In this document: positions 51,129-63,850 of the stretch, piece after piece
How the letters are laid out: each line of letters starts with the position of its first letter
Numbering within the stretch: position 1 is the stretch's first letter
Assembly: GCA_013397455.1 (NCBI GenBank)
Contig: VYZB01000382.1
Location: 726,785-790,784, forward strand
Origin: Crotophaga sulcirostris
Taxonomy: Eukaryota > Chordata > Aves > Cuculiformes > Crotophagidae
Length of the DNA: 64,000 nt
Direction of reading: 5' to 3'
Position numbers and translations under genes: made by a program
Notes under the pieces: model-generated
Database searches by the model: none
What the model saw: the letters and a program-made list of their open reading frames with translations, nothing else
Told to the model about the DNA's origin: nothing

Positions 51129-52177
51129 CACTTCCATGTTGCTGAGGTGTAAACCAAACACAATAAACTTGTTAAAGACCTAAGGGTGACTGCAAACAGC
51201 ACAGACCTACCAAAAAACAAGGCACTGAAAAAAGGAGAGAGTGTAGCACTGTGGATTTCTCTGATTATTAGTGGGACAATACTGTGTGCTCTCTAAGGTG
51301 TTAAATCACTAGTTATTCTAGTACACGTAGCTGTAATCATTCTCCGACAAAAGTGGAAGCAAGCATTCGATATGCAGTGCACTTGTAGAAAACTGAATCT
51401 ACAGTCAATTTATAGTTTGGTATTTGAAATCTAATGTAATATAACACCCTGATTTAATTTGAATAATGATAGTTGAACAACTGCATTGTTCATGTTCATA
51501 TTTTAGAGTAAGTGAAATGAATTTCCAAAATGGTTCAAACCAAACAGGAACAAACCACTTTTCTTCCTGAATAAGGCTGGTCACACAATGAGGTCAGTAA
51601 TAGATTATTCAGTAAGAACTAAATCAAGAACAACTTGATACATAGAGAGTAAACCTTGACCCAATAGCTCTTCTTTCCTACAATACATTTCTGTAAAAGA
51701 CATTAATCTTGACAACTTTCAATCCCTGAGGAAAGTTACTGTCATTCCCATAAGTACTTCTAAATTATTTTCTTTCTGGTTAACTATAAACCAAACTATA
51801 AATACACGATTAAGGATTAGCAACACTATTCATTAGACATGACATACAAGCCTGGCATGCTGTTGTGAGAAGCACTCAGCATTACTGTCTATTTGAAAAA
51901 CAAAAGACTTCTACATCTTTCAAGCAGAAATATTTGTGGTACAAAAGGTAGTGAGTCATCTGTTAAACTATAGGTGACACCAACAATAGAACTGAGAAGG
52001 CTTTGAATGGTTTTGGGTAAGATTAAAAGGGTTAATATTCTTTTATTGGGGTGAAAAAAGGCACATTTTCTCTGAGACACAGCTGATATCCAAGTGCGTT
52101 GTGTCTTTCATCTGAAGACAACTACTGTCTGATTTTGTAATGATTTGTTACTTGTTCTAATAAAAAAAACATAAATA

Positions 52178-52230
52178 AAATCTGCTGGTATTTTATAATT
52201 AAAATTTTAAAAATTAAATCTGCTGGTATT
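52178..52230 (+). repeat. 15-bp direct repeat AAATCTGCTGGTATT
   Basis: Copies lie at 52178-52192 and 52216-52230, separated by 23 AT-rich bases. It is a local duplication. Confidence 0.85.
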
Positions 52231-53101
52231 GTTTACCGAGTGTTAAAAAAATATTTAATTAGGTTCTACTGCTCTGGGTAATTATTAGATAAGGAGCCAA
52301 GCAGTTTCAGTTAGAGAAAAATTACTTCGGGATTAAGTTAGGTGACAAATCTACTGCTATCACATCCTATCTCTAGCACAGCTGTCCTAGACCTCCTGCA
52401 TGACCTTCTGTGTAATCTCTCTGGCTGCAATGTACACTATCTTTGGGGAACAGGATGAAGCTTCACCAGTGAGATCTCCACATCTAACTTCTTTGAAAGC
52501 AGGTGTCAGTCACACATGCTGATGAATGTAAGATGAGGCTCCCTTTTTAAAACTTCAGTAACCCATGTAGAATTCCTAGGACATTCAAATACCATCTACA
52601 GATGGATGTGATCCACAAGTAATTTTCTTCCTTTCCTAAAATGTTTCTGGGTTGCCATGCCAATACAGCCCTGACTGCAGAAACCATTGTGTTGGGAAAG
52701 AAAATTTTAGGATGCTGGTCTTACAAGGACGATGGGTGGGTGATACATTCAAGATTCCATTTCTTGAATGAAGCCCAGGGTAACAAACAGCCCTGTGTAC
52801 AGAGAAGAGATCTGTGGATTTTCCTCTGTCTACCTTGTTAAATCGATCAGATATAAACATACACCTTTGTACTCCTTTAGTCACGAAGGCGAGGCTTGTT
52901 CAGAGGTCATTTTGTGAGATGAATTTTCAGAGTGTATCTCCTCTAGAGGAGAAAATTAAGAATACTCTTAGCAGATTGTCAGTATTGCTTACAAAATTCA
53001 GAATGGATGCTAGATAGAAATTGCCACTGAGCCAGGGTTTTCATTTCACAGTTTCACACACAGTATAACCAGGTTGGAAGAGACCTCCAAGATCATCAAG
53101 T

Positions 53102-53125
53102 CCAACCTATAAGCCAACCTATAAG
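53102..53125 (+). repeat. 12-bp tandem duplication inside CR1
   Basis: CCAACCTATAAG occurs twice in a row (53102-53113, 53114-53125), followed by a partial third CCAAC. It is a copy-specific change near the CR1 3' end. Confidence 0.85.
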
Positions 53126-53271
53126 CCAACACAAACACCACCTCATCATCTAAACCATGGCACTCAGTGCCTCATCCAATCTTCCCTTAAACACTTCAAG
53201 GGTCGGCGACTCCACCACCACCCTGGGCAGCGCATTCCAGTGGCCAATCACCCTTTCAGTGTAGAACTTCT

Positions 53272-53601
53272 NNNNNNNNNNNNNNNNNNNNNNNNNNNNN
53301 NNNNNNNNNNNNNNNNNNNNNNNNNNNNNNNNNNNNNNNNNNNNNNNNNNNNNNNNNNNNNNNNNNNNNNNNNNNNNNNNNNNNNNNNNNNNNNNNNNNN
53401 NNNNNNNNNNNNNNNNNNNNNNNNNNNNNNNNNNNNNNNNNNNNNNNNNNNNNNNNNNNNNNNNNNNNNNNNNNNNNNNNNNNNNNNNNNNNNNNNNNNN
53501 NNNNNNNNNNNNNNNNNNNNNNNNNNNNNNNNNNNNNNNNNNNNNNNNNNNNNNNNNNNNNNNNNNNNNNNNNNNNNNNNNNNNNNNNNNNNNNNNNNNN
53601 N
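53272..53601. other. Assembly gap, 330 N
   Basis: An N run inside the minus-strand CR1. The flanking CR1 pieces are collinear, so the missing part is probably CR1 sequence. Confidence 0.99.
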
Positions 53602-53793
53602 CTGCTCGCCACACTATTCCTAATGCAGGCCAGGATGCCATTGGCCTTCTTGGCCACCTGGGCACACTGCTGGCTCATGTTGAGCTTCCTGTCAACCAGC
53701 ACTCCCAGGTCCCTTTCCGACTGACTACTCTCCAGCCACTCCGTCCCTAGTCTATATCTATGCATGGGATTGTTGTGTCCAAAATGGAGGACA

Positions 53794-56073
53794 CAACACT
53801 GAGAAAGGTCTTAAGAGGTGTCTGGAACCTATTTTTAAAGATGTTTGCAAGGTTATTTATGCCAATAATAACACTAAATTGAGGAGGAAGGGAGGAGATT
53901 GTATTTCATGCTATAACATAATCTGTAGAAGTCCTGACACTGGTCTCAGTGTACCTACTCAGGGATGCTATTATACCCAAAGAATATGAAGCAACTGTCC
54001 ATGAATGCCTCCAAATGCATGAGGTGCAATACTGATCGCACTAAAGGTAATGGAGTCTCTGTCTTCAGCAGGGTACAGATTTTACTCCAAAAAAAATTGC
54101 GTTCTCGGCTTTTAGTGCAAACTGTAGTATCTGTATCTGCACTTTTTTTTTTCGCTTTTCTACCTGCTTCATATACAGATCTGCTACAGTTTGTCTTTCT
54201 GTTAGGCATGTGCTGTATGAAACACAGGAATTTATTAAACAACTCAATCCATCATTTGAAATATAAAGAAGTGTTCTTAGTTTTTTACCATGATAAATGA
54301 CTGAGCTTGCTTGGTTTTCTCTAGCCATTAGGGTACTAGATTTCCAGCTAACATTTTTTCCCTTTAATATTATGATCAAAGCATTTGTATCAGGTTAATC
54401 CTGCAATGGGAAATTATATTTCACTTTGATTAGGGAAGAACACTTGTGACAATTCCATATCCTAAATATAATGGCTACCTGCCATAATATTACCTACACC
54501 ATTCTGCTATAGACTTGCTGTTTTATTCCTTCATAGATCACATTTATTATCTACTAGTTATTAATAATGCAGAAACTAATGCGAAGAACCAGTGCAAGTG
54601 AACTGTTTACTGGTAATGGACCTTTCTCCTACTGACAATTGTGCAGCTATAAGCAAAACTAAACAATGGCCTGTGTAACCACTCCCTTCCAGTTCAACAT
54701 TGGATACCAAACAAGTTCATCATGGATGAGTGCTGTTTTACTGATACAGTCCTAAAATCTTTCTAAAACTTGGCATTTATATCAAGCTTATCTTGTTCAA
54801 AAAATTGATTGAAATCAGAAATATTTTGCTTCAGAATTTCCACATATCATTTTTCAATGTATGAGTTTCACTCAAAGATTATGCAATGATTTCTTATACT
54901 GGCATAATTTTTACATGAATAATTTAACATTGTGAGTGAGCACTGAGCTATCAGTTTTCTGCCTCTGCAAAACAGATATTGGGATACTTCTGATCCTGGC
55001 TTACATGTGTCAGTGGCTCTAAAACCGGTAGTAATTATTAGCTTTGCTTAGTTATTTTAACAATATAATATTTTCTTGTGTATATTACAGTGTAAAGAGT
55101 ATACTACTATTGTGTATGTGGCATATCATACAGAAGGCAAAGAATGATATGAATGGCAAGAATGAAACCTTCCCTTCCCTAAGAATTGTTCTACATCAGT
55201 TCATACTTTTCATTACATAGAGCCATTACTGTTCATCTTCTGTTTATACAGCTATAATATCTACAGGTCAGATGAGAGATTGGGCTGTGTTGTGCAATGT
55301 ATTTTATAAACAAATGGCACTGTGACAGATCTGTCTCAAGAATCCTACAATCTTAAACCTTGAGAGTAGGAAATAAAATGTTGACTATAGTGGTCCAAAA
55401 AAGCTATGTGTTTGCCAATAGCCTATAATGTTATTTCCAAGTTATCTCAGCAAAGACTGCAGAAATTCCTATGCATTCTCTTTTAGCCTACCGCAAGTTC
55501 ATCTCAGATTTGTAAGATCTGCAAAATATTTAGAAGAAATGAATATTTTGAAATAAGAATGTTTAATAAAACTAACAAAGTTATTCTTTCAGAGGATATC
55601 CAGATGATCCTCCACAAGTTAAGCTGATCTATCCAAATCTAGATGACAGCTGAAAGATAACAAAAAACATTAGATTAAATTGAAATTGCAGCAAGGTTTA
55701 TTTTTGTAATAGTACAGATACAGAAATCCAAAGGTTATTGCCTGTAACACAGGTTTTATTATTAGGTTGTATTTGTAGAAAATATACAACTCCTTTGAAT
55801 GATACTTGGTCACATTTCACAAATAATGACACGTGGAGGGACCTTGTCTGCACTCAGGAATCAGTAATAGTTTTGGGATCAACAGTTTGGATAAGTAGTG
55901 AAGGAGTTTAGGTGACTCACCTTCCTTTATTGAGAAAAGGAATACATTGGACATTAGGATTATTGGCTTTGTGTTTTCTGTGGAAAAAGTCTCCACTTTC
56001 TTGTCTGCAGGAACAAGTTCAAAGATGAGACACCTGGCAAGACCCAAGTACTGGAACAGCCATAGGATGAATA
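53794..56073. other. No recognised gene or transposon
   Basis: AT-rich unique DNA. Overlapping 95-111 codon frames on both strands at 53.96-54.38 kb have no recognised domain. Confidence 0.5.
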
Positions 56074-56591
56074 TTGGAATCAACATCTACACCTGAGGCA
56101 GCAACATTTAGGAATAGATTGGCAATACAAAATTTAACATTACAAATTGAAACACTGGCAAATGCAACACAATTAGGGTTCACAGATTTAAATGAACAAT
56201 TACAGGCAACCTCAAAAATGGTTCTGCAAAACTGGTTGGCTCTAAATTTGATACTTTTACATGAACATGGATTACTCAACTATTTAGACTTACCAAATGA
56301 AAAATTTTGTTTTTGCATCCCAAATATACCAGCATTTAAATGTTCAAGTGAATAAGATCAAACAAATAGGCCAGTCAGGCAGGATTAGAAGGATGGTTAA
56401 ATAAACTGCTGAATGGGCCTGGATTTTCATTAGCCATATGGTTAGCAAATCTTTTACAGAATTTAATTGTTATTGTTGTTTTGATAATCATTTGTATCAC
56501 ATTAATTTGCATCAAATTGGTCCTTCAGGTGACTACTGTAATGCTTCTTAAGAAAAAAGTGAGACAGCAAGATAAAAAGCCTGCAAGATGA
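56074..56591 (+). pseudogene. Endogenous retroviral env remnant (TM subunit)
   Basis: The first frame (56074-56355) encodes a heptad-like helical stretch rich in Leu, Asn and Gln, and then LQNWLALNLILL, resembling the conserved retroviral TM segment that precedes the cysteine motif. Cys residues appear as CFC shortly after, but the expected first Cys of a CX6-7CC motif is not seen. A stop lies at 56353-56355. A second frame, offset, runs 56391-56591. It has a long hydrophobic membrane-spanning segment (about 56430-56520) and a short basic tail ending before TGA at 56589-56591. In retroviruses TM anchors the envelope and drives fusion; this copy is broken by a stop and a frameshift. The surface subunit, pol and gag are not seen. 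Assignment to env is by motif layout and by the LTR that follows. Confidence 0.65.
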
Positions 56592-56676
56592 AAAAGGTGG
56601 CCTTAAAAGTCTCAAAGGTTTGAAATGTTGGCAACAATCCATGAAGAAGAGGAAATAAGCTTTTGAGAAAAAAAAA

Positions 56677-57115
56677 TGCAGTTCATCAGTCTGATCTTTG
56701 AATCAGAAACTGGGAACTTAAGTAAACCAAAAGGTTCCAAGTCAGCAATTTTAGGAGAACTGAGCCAGGAACTGGGAGGAGATTGGGAGGAGTTTGGGAG
56801 GAGTTGGCTGATCGATAGGCAAACTTTTCAAGCAGTTTTGGGGGCAATGCCATTAAATGACCACCAAGATATCACTAAAGCCCCCTAGGAAGATGCATAG
56901 CATAGAAGATGCTATGAGTGACTTGGCATTATTATAATTATATGTAAATATGCGATCACATGCATGATGAATAATGTATAACTTTGTGTATAAATGAAGG
57001 AGACAAGCTCCCCAGGTGTTCTTGATTTGAAGGAAACCTTCAAACACGCAGGATTTGCACAACCCTGAATAAAGCAATGTCTCTGTCAGTGATGCAGTTA
57101 TTGTCTTATTGCACA
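56677..57115 (+). mobile_element. Probable 3' LTR following env remnant
   Basis: A purine-rich stretch (GAAGAAGAGGAAATAAGC, then GAGAAAAAAAAA ending 56676) acts as a candidate polypurine tract just before TGCAG at 56677. The body has GGGAGGAGTT direct repeats (about 56776-56805), a TATA-like GTATAAATG near 56990 and AATAAA at 57068-57073, and ends ...CTTATTGCACA near 57113-57115. The start and end are inferred from the TG...CA rule; no matching 5' LTR or target-site duplication was found. The 70-codon frame at 56676-56888 is not a gene. Confidence 0.62.
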
Positions 57116-60100
57116 CCAGGTAATGAATTCATCTTTTTGACCAGAAAAAGACTTTAAGAACACTTCTACGCAGGACACAGCAAGTACCTTGTCAGCAGCA
57201 CCACAACAATAGGTACATATATATGCCTAATTAGACACAAAGGAAAAACAAATCTGAGAACTGTAGAAGGATCGCCGAACTATCTGTCAATCACTGAACT
57301 ATAGATCAAAACTGCCAAAATGTGAAAGCCTTCTAGATCAAAATTGAGAGACCAAACTGCTTGATGGCTGCATACTTTCTTGATACATTGATTTCTCACT
57401 GTATTTTCCTTCTGACTTCTCTTTCTTTTGTGTCTAGTGCAAGACTGCCTTGAAAGAAGTCCAACATATATTTTATGATAAAATTACAAGTAATTTAAAA
57501 TTTCTGCTTTCTACAGTAGGACGGCAAATTATAGGGAGTGCCTTATTTAAATGTTTAAATTTTCAGCAAATTTTCTTCAGGGACATAAAATTTTCTTCAT
57601 TTCTAAATTGTAGAAAGGAAGTAGCAGGAATTGCTAGCAAGTGATCAGAATAATGCTTTTATCTTGCTAAACAGATGAAGATGATATACTATGAATCAAT
57701 ATATCTTTGAGCAAGTAAACCAGTGGAAGATTCCCAGGGCTAAAACAGTTTTTTGGAAAGAACAAGAAAAATACCACTTATCTGTCCAGGATATAACCAG
57801 GATAAGGAACAAAAAAGCACTTTTAATCAGTCCTAATAAAGCAACCCTTCTCGGGAGTTGCTGTGACTTTATATGGCAACAAAAAAGTATAATCAATTGG
57901 TAAGTCCTGAATGTAAACATTTACAGGACCCCATAAATCACATTGAAACATGTTTGTGCTTTTCTTCCCATTGTCCTCTCACAAGGACTCACAAATGTTA
58001 GTTGAATGAGTTGCAACAATATATTGTAATTGTACTATTTCAGATTGCCCTGTCTTCAACTTTGACACTCTATCAGTTCCCTGCAATGGGTAAAAATCAG
58101 CTTAATAGCCTGGTATTTAAACTAAGATTCCACAACCTTGTCGTTATTGGGGACACAATAGCAAGCCCCATCAAAATTGGCCATCCAAGCCATGCTAGGC
58201 TTGGAGTTAATTACATCACCTTAGACAATAACTTGCTCTTTGTATTGGTAGTTATCTCTTTCCACAGTTGGTTCTCTTTTTTGTTGTTTTATGATGTCCC
58301 ATTAATCACAGCTACATTTACTCTGTGTCATGACTTATCATGCTTTATCCCTGCTGCAGTTTCCATCCTTTTGGACTCAAATAAACTGCCTTGAATATCA
58401 CAATGGGGTGAACCACACCATTGAAGATCAGCTACTACATTCACACAGCCCAAGATTTTTAGCTGCTCCTATTATTGTACATCTCCTGCTTATATGTTGG
58501 GGTAGAGATCCTTTTCATCTCAAATGACTGAATAGTTTTTTTGATGTAGGCTTGCAATGACAGGGTATAAAAATATGCATAGCTTTTTTTAAGGAGTATG
58601 CAACTCCTTTTCTTCTCTTTTTCCTTTCCCTATATTTAAGTCTCAAGTTTCTTCCTGACATGACAAGAAGCTGACTATATTTAGAGAACTGTGGAGAGGT
58701 GAGAGGAAGGAAGAATTTTTTTGTTATTTCACTGTTTTTCCAAGCATTTTCCCACTGTCTTCTGTCACCTTCTTCTATGATATGTGTAATAGAGCCACAG
58801 GGGGGAGAAACTTCTACATAAAATTAAAACAAGACATTAAATAGGCACAATATCTAACATCATAACTTGTCAAATATAAGTACTTCAAATAAAAATATCC
58901 CTTGATTTCTTTTTCAACAGAAGAATTTTCCTATAGTTTTACTCATTTATACTATATTTATAAGACAAGTAACAACAATTTTTTCATTCAGTAGGAGCTA
59001 AAAGTTCATTTGTGTGATAAGCATGAAAGGGGTGTATTAAAATGATAAAGAATAGTACTATTAATTTTTTTTTTTTATTCTTAAGAAAGTGCTTGCAGGC
59101 AGGTGTAAGACACTGTGACTCCCCCCCCTTGCTTATTGTGTCATACTGGTTTTGCAGTAGGACTGGCTGCATCAGCCTGAACAATGCAATACATTTCTAT
59201 GCAGGAAGCAAAATCTTTTCTTCACAAATTACTTCAGTCTGCTGCTTGCAGCAGGTGGAGGAGTACGTGAGAGATGACAGCAGAAAGCATGATGTTGTAG
59301 CTGGGCTGATGTTATGACATTCATGGTAAAGTATGATTACGAAACTTAATGTACGTGTGATGTTACAAAAGGCTTCCAGCTAAATCTTCCTCTAAGTTAG
59401 GTAAATGAGCATAGCCAAGGTGAGAAGAAAAGCTGACATAAACATAGAAATGCCTGTTCATTAACAGAGCTTTGTGGAGCACAGGGCACACCCCATGTGG
59501 TGGCAGCCCTGTTCAGCTGCATCCGAGCCTGAACTCAAAGGGATAAAATTAGGAGCAAGCTGACTGACTTCTAGCCCCACACCTACCTTTGAACCTGTTA
59601 CACTCTACAGGTTTAAAGTAGGAGTTTATGCCACTGCTAGCCCCATTTGCTGCACTCCTTCTGCCCTTCACTGCTATTTTTGCTTTTGCCAGAGAAAGAC
59701 ATCAATTTTCACCAAAGATAAACATTTGATGATTGAAAATTTAGCATGACATTTTCCAGTTTTTTGAAGAACAAACAAGTGGAAGAGTTATATTCTATAC
59801 AGAAATCGTATGAACACTTTGGTCTTGTCTAAACTAAGTTTAAAGTGTGACAACAGTATGTGTTAATTAGGTTTTGATGAGTTTGCTTGATGAGGGATTT
59901 CTGATCCAACGTGGACATCTTAACAAATGCATTAAGCAGAATATCTTTTCTTCAGATTTCTAAAGCATTTAAGTTAGCATGTTTGTTAATGTAAATTAAC
60001 ATACCTATTTAAAGTCCAGTCAAGGTAAGACTTTAGAAACAGATCTTACTGTTGCTTGAAACCATATTTTGAAAATCCTTGTTTGTTCATTTTATTCCTA

Positions 60101-62059
60101 TTGTTCCTTGAAAGACACCTTAAATATCAACTAAACCAGCATATTTCTAATAGCCATCAAAATGAGTGAACTCCCACAGCAGCCAAAGTTTCCATCATTT
60201 GATAATTCACTCACTTAAGGAACAAGCTAATAGCCTGTTACAGAACTCTCTTTTACACCTGTGGTGAATTTTCATGTGGGCAATGTGCCCAGTGCTGCAC
60301 CACTCATAAAACTTTCATGTTGTAACAGCCATGCTTTGCGATGAAGTGTCTCGTTAGGGGCTTTATTACTCACACTTCAAGAAATGACATTCACATGATC
60401 AGCTAACTATACCTTTGGGAGGAAATATTAAGTGAAAGAATGGGATCACTTCAAAAGAAAACCAGTTATATGCCATCGTATTGCCTGTAGTGACAAATAC
60501 TGATTCAGATATACATTCTTCATACAGGGGCCATGCTCTGTACACATAATTTGTGAAAATTTTGTTGAAATCATAAAATACTAGTTTAGTTTACTTCTTT
60601 GTGAGTAAGGCATGCTGTTCTATCAGTCTCATCAAACCCTCAGGGCAGAGAAACAACACACATTTTTAGGTATTAAACTCCCTATTTCCATTCTCCAATC
60701 CACTGTAGACTGACAGATCCACAGGAGCTAATGCCACAGTTTTCTGTTCCCTGTTAACCTCTTGACTGAATCACTTCTCTTGATAAGATGCCTTCTTAGA
60801 GCAAGGACATTTTCCCTGCTATTTTACCATATTATACAATAAAGACAGAATATTTTGTATGGAAAATGTCATAGAACTGCTGTCAGGTAATAACACTGCG
60901 GAGTGCCATCGTCCACATTGACACTTTCCTCTGAGACTTTGAGAGTTTCTCCAAAGACACCAGGGAGATGCAGGGAAGACTATGATAAAGGCACTTCGGT
61001 CTTCAACTTTATGACTTCCAGATGGAACAGGCATATTGCCTTTGTTCTGACACTCCACTTAGTTTTGGAGGCTATAAAATGCCTTAATTTTTTTTAAGGT
61101 CCTGTAGGTTCTTCTTCTGTTGTGAATCATTATAGAAATATAGAAAAAAAGTTCAAGGCCCCTGCCACATGCATGAGAGTTTTGGCCTGGTATGCAAGGA
61201 CCTCCTGTGCTTAAGATGGCCTTCCTGGAGTGCCCTGAAATCCTGCTTGAGTTCCTATAGGAACAATTTTGAAAGGAGCCTGCATTTTATGACAATGTGG
61301 TACAGCTGTCAATAGCTCTGAACAAATCACTGAGGCAGATATTATCAAAGTTTCCTCCTATAATGGATACACTCTCATACACATCCACTTTCAGAAAGTT
61401 TGTATTAACTTAGAAATTTTGTTCTAATTTCTCTGCATGTCAGCCTCCTTGTGTTTAAAGAGTGTACATGCAGATGCAAAATGTTAAGTAAGGACCAGTT
61501 ATTACCTTTCTTTGTATTAGAGCTAATAAAAAGTATCACCATAACATGACAAATTTTTCAGAGGTTTATTATTTGCACAAAAGGCTGAGACTGTGTGCAG
61601 TTTACAAACATTTCATCAGTTATTTCTGTGCAAATTCCGTTCTATTGTTTTCTAATTCTAGCTACAATTATGAAGCAAAGAATCAAAGCACATAAAAGGA
61701 AGAGTAGATAAGGTTTGGTTTTCTACTACATCTTCCAATAATTAAATAGGATGCCTGACCCTAATTGCAAGTTGACAACAGTCTCCACCATGACTTTTGC
61801 TCATTAATTTAGGTAATTTGTTTATTGTTTGGTGTGTGTTTGTTTTTTAGGATGTCTATGCAAACCAAACCCTTGACGCATCAAGAGGAACAGGCTAATC
61901 TCTCCAATAACATAATTTATATTCTTAAAGTCTCACAGTGCATAGTAGCATGAAACCAACTAAATTACATGTGCACTGGAGTTCCCAGACTGATATAGAC
62001 TATACACAAGCCTAGGTAACCAGCAACTGCCCAATTAAGAAATATTTCCCTAATTAATA

Positions 62060-62060
62060 N
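62060..62060. other. Single ambiguous base
   Basis: One N occurs at the edge of an AT/A-rich run. Confidence 0.99.
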
Positions 62061-63824
62061 AATATATATATTTAAAAAAAAAAGCTACAACCAACAAAAT
62101 CACAGACAGAAATTTAAGCTAATACATTAATATTACTGACAACAGGTCAAAAGTACACAGGCCTATAAATCAAATCAATTTATGCACTTAAGGCTTGATT
62201 CCTAGAACTGCTTTCTATAATCCAGACAAACAGAAAAGCACATATTTAACTGAAAGGAATGTCACTGTCCAGTTCTGTTACCCTGAAAGTCAGAGGGACA
62301 ACACCCAATGCTAAATCACAAGTCTTCAGAGTTCTTCATAGTCAGACCCAGAGTGTTTAGCACCTTACAGGAGTGAGCCTTTGTTTACTGTTTTTCTTTT
62401 TTTTCCAAGTATTGACACAAGGAAATGTCAATACATGATTAAAAGGTCACTGTATTCCTGTTGTTAATGCCGTTAGTAAAAGAAAAAAATAGTTTAGATT
62501 ATATCATATAGCATTCATACTGTTTCACAGCAGCAACAATTTGGTCATTGAGACCCACTTTTAGTATTGGGTTCTTCATTTCGTCGTTGGCTAAGATATT
62601 TTCTGCTTCACAGCTGTCTCTCAATCAATCAAAAAGTATGTCGTATTTTCACCCTCTGAGAATTAAATTTTGATGCTAACAGACACATCAATATACACTC
62701 TATAATTCTCACGTGTTATTTATCTATTAACCCCAAGATGCAGACATTCACAGGGAGCTGGATACTGTCCTGAAAATAAAATTACTGCATTTTTTTTCAT
62801 TCTTCAGTTGAAGAAAATATATTCTACCGAGTTAGCTGGAAGTTGGCCATATCATAAGAAATCACTATGTACAGCTACTGCAAATGTGGAATATAAGAAC
62901 TTAGATGCAGATGGCTTTATACTGTGATTCCTTTCATTCTTGTTATAATGTCATACACAACTTTACTTCTTTCTTACTTTTCTTTACGTAAAATAGCAAC
63001 AAATACGACCGAATTATGCTTTTTTTTATATATTGTCGGCATCATTGCTTACAGTACAAAACCTGGATAATTCACTTAATGTTCCTAGTAAAGTCTAATT
63101 GCTGTTATATGTTTCTATCAAAGAGGAGCCCTGTGACACTGGCAGGTAGTTTTTGTAAGGGATGATAGGGAGAGATGAAAAAGAAGGTGACAAAGCAAGA
63201 TGTTCTTGTTCTTTTGGATCTAAATATTCAATAGCTGGCTCCACAATGAACCACATATTGCTTTAGAAACTGATCCTCAAAGATGGTAAATGTTTCAAGG
63301 GTGAGGACATATGAAACGAATTACTAATATATTGAAAATAACTAAGGACATTTTCTCAAGTGCAGTAATAAGTATTGAGTAACAAACAGGTCTGCAAGAC
63401 TCCAAAGAAAATCACAGTTGATGATCAATATTGTCATACCCAAGCCCTGCCTGAAATCTTGCAGGACTGAGTTCACTGTGTGTGCCCTCACACTTTGCAC
63501 CCACTCTGTCGTATCTTTGTCAGTAATTAATGTAAAGTCTGAGGTGGACCTTGTAACTATGATGTACTATTAATAGTAGATTTAGGTAAAACAATGCTAT
63601 GAGGAAGAGAAAATATTTGTTACTGCAGGACGATGTCAAATTCTGTAAAATTTTATTTAAGCTAAAGGTCAACTGAGCTCCATGAAAGCTCCTGGGAGTC
63701 TTCATTCCACAAAAGTCCATGCGAGGAACACAGCTGGAATAGCACACAGATTGTTTCTGGCCCTCATAAATACATTCCTTTCCAGGAAACTAAGAATATT
63801 TATATGTATCCAGGTCTTATAATG

Positions 63825-63850
63825 AGGACTATAATATAGGACTATAATAT
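63825..63850 (+). repeat. 13-bp tandem duplication AGGACTATAATAT
   Basis: Two perfect adjacent copies (63825-63837, 63838-63850), followed by related AATTATAATAAAGGACT. Confidence 0.9.

Larger units (their letters stand above)
47303..53054. other. No recognised gene; possible very old LINE debris
   Basis: AT-rich DNA. A patch near 47990-48075 (GTTTAGACTAAATATTAGGGAGAAA ... GAAACACTTGG) faintly recalls the CR1/L3 3' region but is too diverged to call. Microsatellite and duplication at 51.1 and 52.2 kb are listed separately. Open frames of 60-103 codons show no recognised domain. Confidence 0.5.
53055..53793 (-). mobile_element. CR1 LINE 3' fragment, antisense, with gap
   Basis: On the minus strand the copy begins near 53793 (TCCTCCATTTTGGACACAAC) and encodes recognisable CR1 ORF2 C-terminal sequence: [20 protein letters not shown], then [18 protein letters not shown] up to the gap. 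After the gap it encodes [20 protein letters not shown] and ...[16 protein letters not shown]. The frame on each side is intact with few changes, so this looks like the youngest CR1 in the window. The 3' end (plus 53055-53125) carries a 12-bp tandem duplication and lacks a clear octamer tail. The reverse transcriptase is absent by 5' truncation. Confidence 0.92.

Noticed and set aside
58002..58394. 130-codon hydrophobic plus-strand frame
   Set aside because: T-rich DNA gives hydrophobic frames by chance; no family, no start context or splice support. Kept only as a note.
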